A stretch of DNA of 64,000 bases. Source: Nocardia sp. NBC_00416 (lineage in GTDB: Bacteria; Actinomycetota; Actinomycetes; Mycobacteriales; Mycobacteriaceae). Location of the stretch: positions 4,962,501 to 5,026,500 of the forward strand of contig NZ_CP107932.1 of NCBI RefSeq assembly GCF_036032445.1, given 5' to 3'. Made by a program: the position numbers and the translations under genes. The notes under the pieces are model-generated. The model did not search any database. It saw only the letters and a program-made list of their open reading frames with translations, and was not told where the DNA came from. Position 1 is the stretch's first letter. Each line of letters starts with the position of its first letter. Of the stretch, positions 61,354 to 64,000 are shown in pieces.

Positions 61354-61692
61354 GAACCGTCCTCCCCAATCGATACTTCCGGGGACTCGCGGGTGCGAGC
61401 CTTCGCCAACGATAGTTGTCCGAACTGTAATCTTCAGTGCCTGATCGATCACAGCTGCGCCATCGGGATACCGATGCGACGTCGCAGTTGGGACATTCCA
61501 CCCGAACCGAGCCCCGGACAGCAAAGCGGCCCCGTGCAGTCGCCGGGTCGGGGGTCAGGCGAATGCACGGAGCCGACCGGTATATCGGCGGCACGGACAG
61601 GTCGTTACACACGAACTCGACGCAACATTTCCACCGGCGGGCAGAATCGGTGACGACGTGCGATCCGGACTCCTACGCGAAGGGGACGTGAG
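61354..61692. other. Divergent region between the VanW gene and gnd
   Basis: This 339-bp gap has no gene. It contains no clear palindrome; GTTGTCCGAACTGTAATCTT near 61414-61433 is the most AT-rich, promoter-like segment. Confidence 0.45.
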
Positions 61693-62724
61693 ATGCAGTT
61701 GGGCATGATCGGGCTCGGCCGGATGGGCGCCAATATCGTGCGGCGGATCGTCGCGGCAGGCCATACCGCGGTGGGATGTGAACGCCACGCCGACGTCATC
61801 GACGACCTCACCGCCGAACTCGGCGGCAGTTTCCGGGGCAATACCGACCTGGCTGCGTTCGTGGCCGACCTCGACACCCCTCGGGTGGTGTGGGTGATGA
61901 TCCCCGCCGGTCTGACAGGTGCCACGGTCGACCAGCTGGCACGCCTGCTGGAGCCCGGGGACATCGTCATCGACGGCGGCAACAGCCGTTACCACGACGA
62001 CATAGCCCGGGCCGCGCAATTGACGCCACTGGGCATCCACTACCTCGATATCGGGACCTCGGGCGGAGTGTTCGGCCGCGAACGCGGGTTCTGCCTGATG
62101 ATCGGCGGCGAGACCGAACCCGTGCGGTACGTGGAGCCGCTGCTGCGCGCCATCGCGCCCGGGGTATCGGCCGCGCCGCGGACGCCGGGGCGGTCGGGCG
62201 AACCGGGCCCGGCCGAACAGGGATACCTGCACTGCGGTCCGGCGGGGGCCGGTCATTTCGTCAAAATGGTCCACAACGGGATCGAGTACGGCGCCATGGC
62301 GGCCTACGCCGAGGGCTTCAACATCCTGCACAAGGCCGACTACGGCAACCGGGACCGCGGCGAATACTCCGCCGAGGAAACCCCGCTCGAGCATCCCGAG
62401 CACTATCGGTACGACATCGATATCGCGGAGGTCGCCGAGGTGTGGCGGCGCGGTTCGGTGGTGGCGTCGTGGCTGCTGGACCTCACCGCGGCGCAGTTGC
62501 ACGCCGACCCGAATCTGGATTCGTTCGGCGGGCGGGTCTCCGATTCCGGGGAGGGGCGCTGGACCCTCGACGCGGCGATCGACATCGGAGTACCGGCGCC
62601 GGTGCTCTCGGCGGCGTTGTTCCAGCGTTTCGCCTCGCGCGGGGAATCCGAGTACGCGGACAAGGCGCTGTCGGCGATGCGCGAGGCCTTCGGCGGACAT
62701 CACGAACTGCCCGAGTCGGGTTAG
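61693..62724 (+). CDS. gnd: 6-phosphogluconate dehydrogenase, decarboxylating (short NAD-type)
   Basis: The 343-residue enzyme converts 6-phosphogluconate to ribulose 5-phosphate and CO2. It has the N-terminal Rossmann motif LGMIGLGRMGANIVRRIVAAGH, IDGGNSRYHDDIARA, DIGTSGGVFGRERGFCLMIGG (active-site region) and CGPAGAGHFVKMVHNGIEYGAMAAYAEGF (catalytic Lys in HFVKMVHNGIEY). The length matches the shorter, NAD-preferring bacterial type rather than the ~470-residue form. AGGGG sits 7 nt before the ATG. It ends at a hairpin shared with the convergent fadA2. Confidence 0.94.
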   Translation: MQLGMIGLGRMGANIVRRIVAAGHTAVGCERHADVIDDLTAELGGSFRGNTDLAAFVADLDTPRVVWVMIPAGLTGATVDQLARLLEPGDIVIDGGNSRYHDDIARAAQLTPLGIHYLDIGTSGGVFGRERGFCLMIGGETEPVRYVEPLLRAIAPGVSAAPRTPGRSGEPGPAEQGYLHCGPAGAGHFVKMVHNGIEYGAMAAYAEGFNILHKADYGNRDRGEYSAEETPLEHPEHYRYDIDIAEVAEVWRRGSVVASWLLDLTAAQLHADPNLDSFGGRVSDSGEGRWTLDAAIDIGVPAPVLSAALFQRFASRGESEYADKALSAMREAFGGHHELPESG

Positions 62725-62833
62725 GCAACGTCGGGCCGCCAGCGGATTTCCGACCCGCAGTGCCGCCTTCGCTCCCGCGTCCGAGGGAAGGGAATGCCCG
62801 TGTTCGAGCCGTCACCGGCCCCGGCCACACGCA

Positions 62834-62866
62834 GAGGTGCCCCGATCGTGTCGATCGGGGCACCTC
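62834..62866. terminator. Bidirectional hairpin between gnd and fadA2
   Basis: Perfect 15-base arms, GAGGTGCCCCGATCG and its complement, surround TGT. It sits between two convergent genes. Confidence 0.85.
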
Positions 62867-62946
62867 CTATCCCCTGCGCCGGACCACGGCCCGTCTCGGC
62901 TCGGGGTGCTTCCTTCACCCACCGGACGGGCCTGTCGTCGACCGGC

Positions 62947-64000
62947 TCAGCGCTCCAGAATGGCGACCACACCCTGGCCGCCGGCGGCGCAGATGGAGAT
63001 GAGCGCGCGGCCCGACCCCTTCTCCGCCAGCTGCTTGGCGGCCTGGGCGACGATCCGGCCGCCGGTGGCGGCGAAGGGGTGCCCGGCGGCCAGCGAGGAG
63101 CCGTTGATATTCAGTTTGGTGCGGTCGATCGAGCCGAGCGCGCCGTCGAGGCCGAGGCGCTCCTTGCAGTACTGATCCGACTCCCACGCCTGCAGCGTCG
63201 CCAGCACCACCGAGGCGAAGGCCTCGTGGATCTCGTAATAGTCGAAATCCTGCAGGGTCAGGCCGTTGCGGGCCAGCAGCCGCGGCACCGCGTAGGTGGG
63301 AGCCATGAGCAGGCCGTCGGGGCCGTGGATGTAATCGACGGCGGCGACTTCGCTGTCCACGAGGTGCGCCAGCACCGGCAGATTGCGCTGGGCCGCCCAT
63401 TCCGCACTGGACAGCAGCACCGCCGAGGCGCCGTCGGTGAGCGGGGTCGAGTTGCCCGCCGTCATCGTGGCGTCGCCCAGCTTCACCCCGAACACCGGTT
63501 TCAGGGTGCCCAGTTTCTCCAGCGAGGAGTTCGGGCGCAGGTTGTCGTCGCGGGTCAGCCCGAGGAACGGGGTGACCAGATCGTCGAAGAATCCGCGCTC
63601 GTAGGCGGCGGCCATATTCTTGTGCGACAGGTAGGCCAGTTCGTCCTGGGCCTCGCGGGCGATACCGAATTCCTTGGCCGTGACGGCCGCGTGCTCACCC
63701 ATGGACAGACCGGTGCGCGGTTCGGCATTGCGCGGGATCTCGATCCCGACCATGCCCGGGCGCAGCTGACCCACCAGCTTGAGTCGTTCGGCGTTGGTGC
63801 GGGCGCGGTTGATGTTCAACATCCACTCCCGCATCCGCTCGCTGACCCCGATCGGGGCGTCGGAGGTGGTGTCGGTACCGCCGCCGATCCCCGCCTCGAT
63901 CCGGCCGGCCGCGATGGCGTCGCCCACGGTGACGATGGCTTGGAGGCCGGTTCCGCAGGCGAGCTGCAGATCGTGTGCGGGGGTGTAGGGGCTGAGCCGG
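62947..64000 (-). CDS. fadA2: Acetyl-CoA acyltransferase FadA2, partial at the right edge
   Basis: This is the C-terminal part of a thiolase whose N-terminus lies beyond the window. Visible: SPYTPAHDLQLACGTGLQ with the nucleophilic Cys, PRTGLSMGEHAAVTAKEFGI, DDNLRPNSSLEKLGTLKPVFG, ATMTAGNSTPLTDGAS, FDYYEIHEAFASVVL with the HEAF His, GSSLAAGHPFAATGGRI and the second catalytic Cys in SICAAGGQGV. From memory it aligns along this length with M. tuberculosis FadA2 (Rv0243). There it neighbours fadE5, and here fadE5 is 6 kb away. It catalyses the last, thiolytic step of beta-oxidation. Confidence 0.94.
   Translation of the reverse strand, partial: RLSPYTPAHDLQLACGTGLQAIVTVGDAIAAGRIEAGIGGGTDTTSDAPIGVSERMREWMLNINRARTNAERLKLVGQLRPGMVGIEIPRNAEPRTGLSMGEHAAVTAKEFGIAREAQDELAYLSHKNMAAAYERGFFDDLVTPFLGLTRDDNLRPNSSLEKLGTLKPVFGVKLGDATMTAGNSTPLTDGASAVLLSSAEWAAQRNLPVLAHLVDSEVAAVDYIHGPDGLLMAPTYAVPRLLARNGLTLQDFDYYEIHEAFASVVLATLQAWESDQYCKERLGLDGALGSIDRTKLNINGSSLAAGHPFAATGGRIVAQAAKQLAEKGSGRALISICAAGGQGVVAILER

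Overview
The window is high-GC actinobacterial chromosome, most likely Nocardia or a close relative in the Mycobacteriales. It carries no plasmid or phage backbone and no recognisable insertion sequence. The assignment rests on gene content: the HspR-controlled dnaK-grpE-dnaJ-hspR operon, a ClpB / globin-reductase divergon, the membrane electron-transfer reductase EtfD, a 611-residue FadE5-type acyl-CoA dehydrogenase, FadA2, an F420/FMN-type PPOX protein, a DUF732 secreted protein, a class A beta-lactamase and two DUF4185 secreted proteins. Several blocks match, from memory, neighbourhoods of Mycobacterium tuberculosis between about Rv0243 and Rv0385 (pyrE-Rv0383c-clpB-Rv0385; Rv0350-0353; Rv0337c-0338c; tRNA-Gly-dcd-udgA; fadA2-fadE5), here interleaved with accessory genes.

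Layout. 1-3.4 kb: edge-truncated fabH, pyrE and two membrane-anchored proteins of unknown role. 3.4-8.4 kb: clpB (minus, behind a HAIR operator) divergent from a globin-reductase fusion and its globin-less paralogue. 8.4-9.1 kb: a gene-free block of structured repeats. 9.1-13.3 kb: heat-shock operon, divergent from a membrane protein with a degenerate Hsp70-like N-lobe. 15.3-18 kb: two tandem secreted S1 serine proteases with pro-regions. 18.4-23 kb: a glycine-zipper secreted protein and etfD with a very long Lys-rich repeat tail. 23-27.5 kb: TetR/FAD-monooxygenase divergon, PPOX protein, PhyH-type dioxygenase, Uma2 nuclease. 27.5-30 kb: a translationally coupled acyl-CoA dehydrogenase pair. 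30-31.5 kb: a second structured-repeat block, a DUF218 protein and a 36-bp tandem repeat. 31.5-40.9 kb: UDP-glucose dehydrogenase, a second Hsp70-like membrane protein, a YibE/F protein, AlaT-type aminotransferase, an XRE/TPR-like regulator and dcd. 41-48 kb: tRNA-Gly(CCC), beta-lactamase, small secreted proteins, a decayed VOC gene and a flavin-enzyme cluster containing a StyA-like remnant. 48-58.6 kb: hydrolases, crotonase, a thiolase-like protein, two DUF4185 proteins, an erythromycin-esterase-family protein with altered active-site positions, and fadE5. 58.6-64 kb: a VanW-family envelope protein, 6-phosphogluconate dehydrogenase and edge-truncated fadA2.

Three themes link the genes. Protein quality control: dnaKJ/grpE/hspR and clpB share HAIR-type operators, and two membrane proteins carry degenerate Hsp70-like domains. 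Fatty-acid oxidation: etfD and fadE5 lie 36 kb apart but share the operator architecture TTAC-N6-GTAA, which suggests one regulator; an acyl-CoA dehydrogenase pair, thiolases and crotonase are also present. Cell envelope: two probable GH183/DUF4185 arabinan-active proteins, a VanW protein, UDP-glucose dehydrogenase, the beta-lactamase and the secreted proteases. The most unusual features are the shared beta-oxidation operator, the EtfD repeat tail, the two Hsp70-like membrane proteins and the nested-hairpin repeat family at 8.4-9.0 kb and 30.1-30.65 kb.
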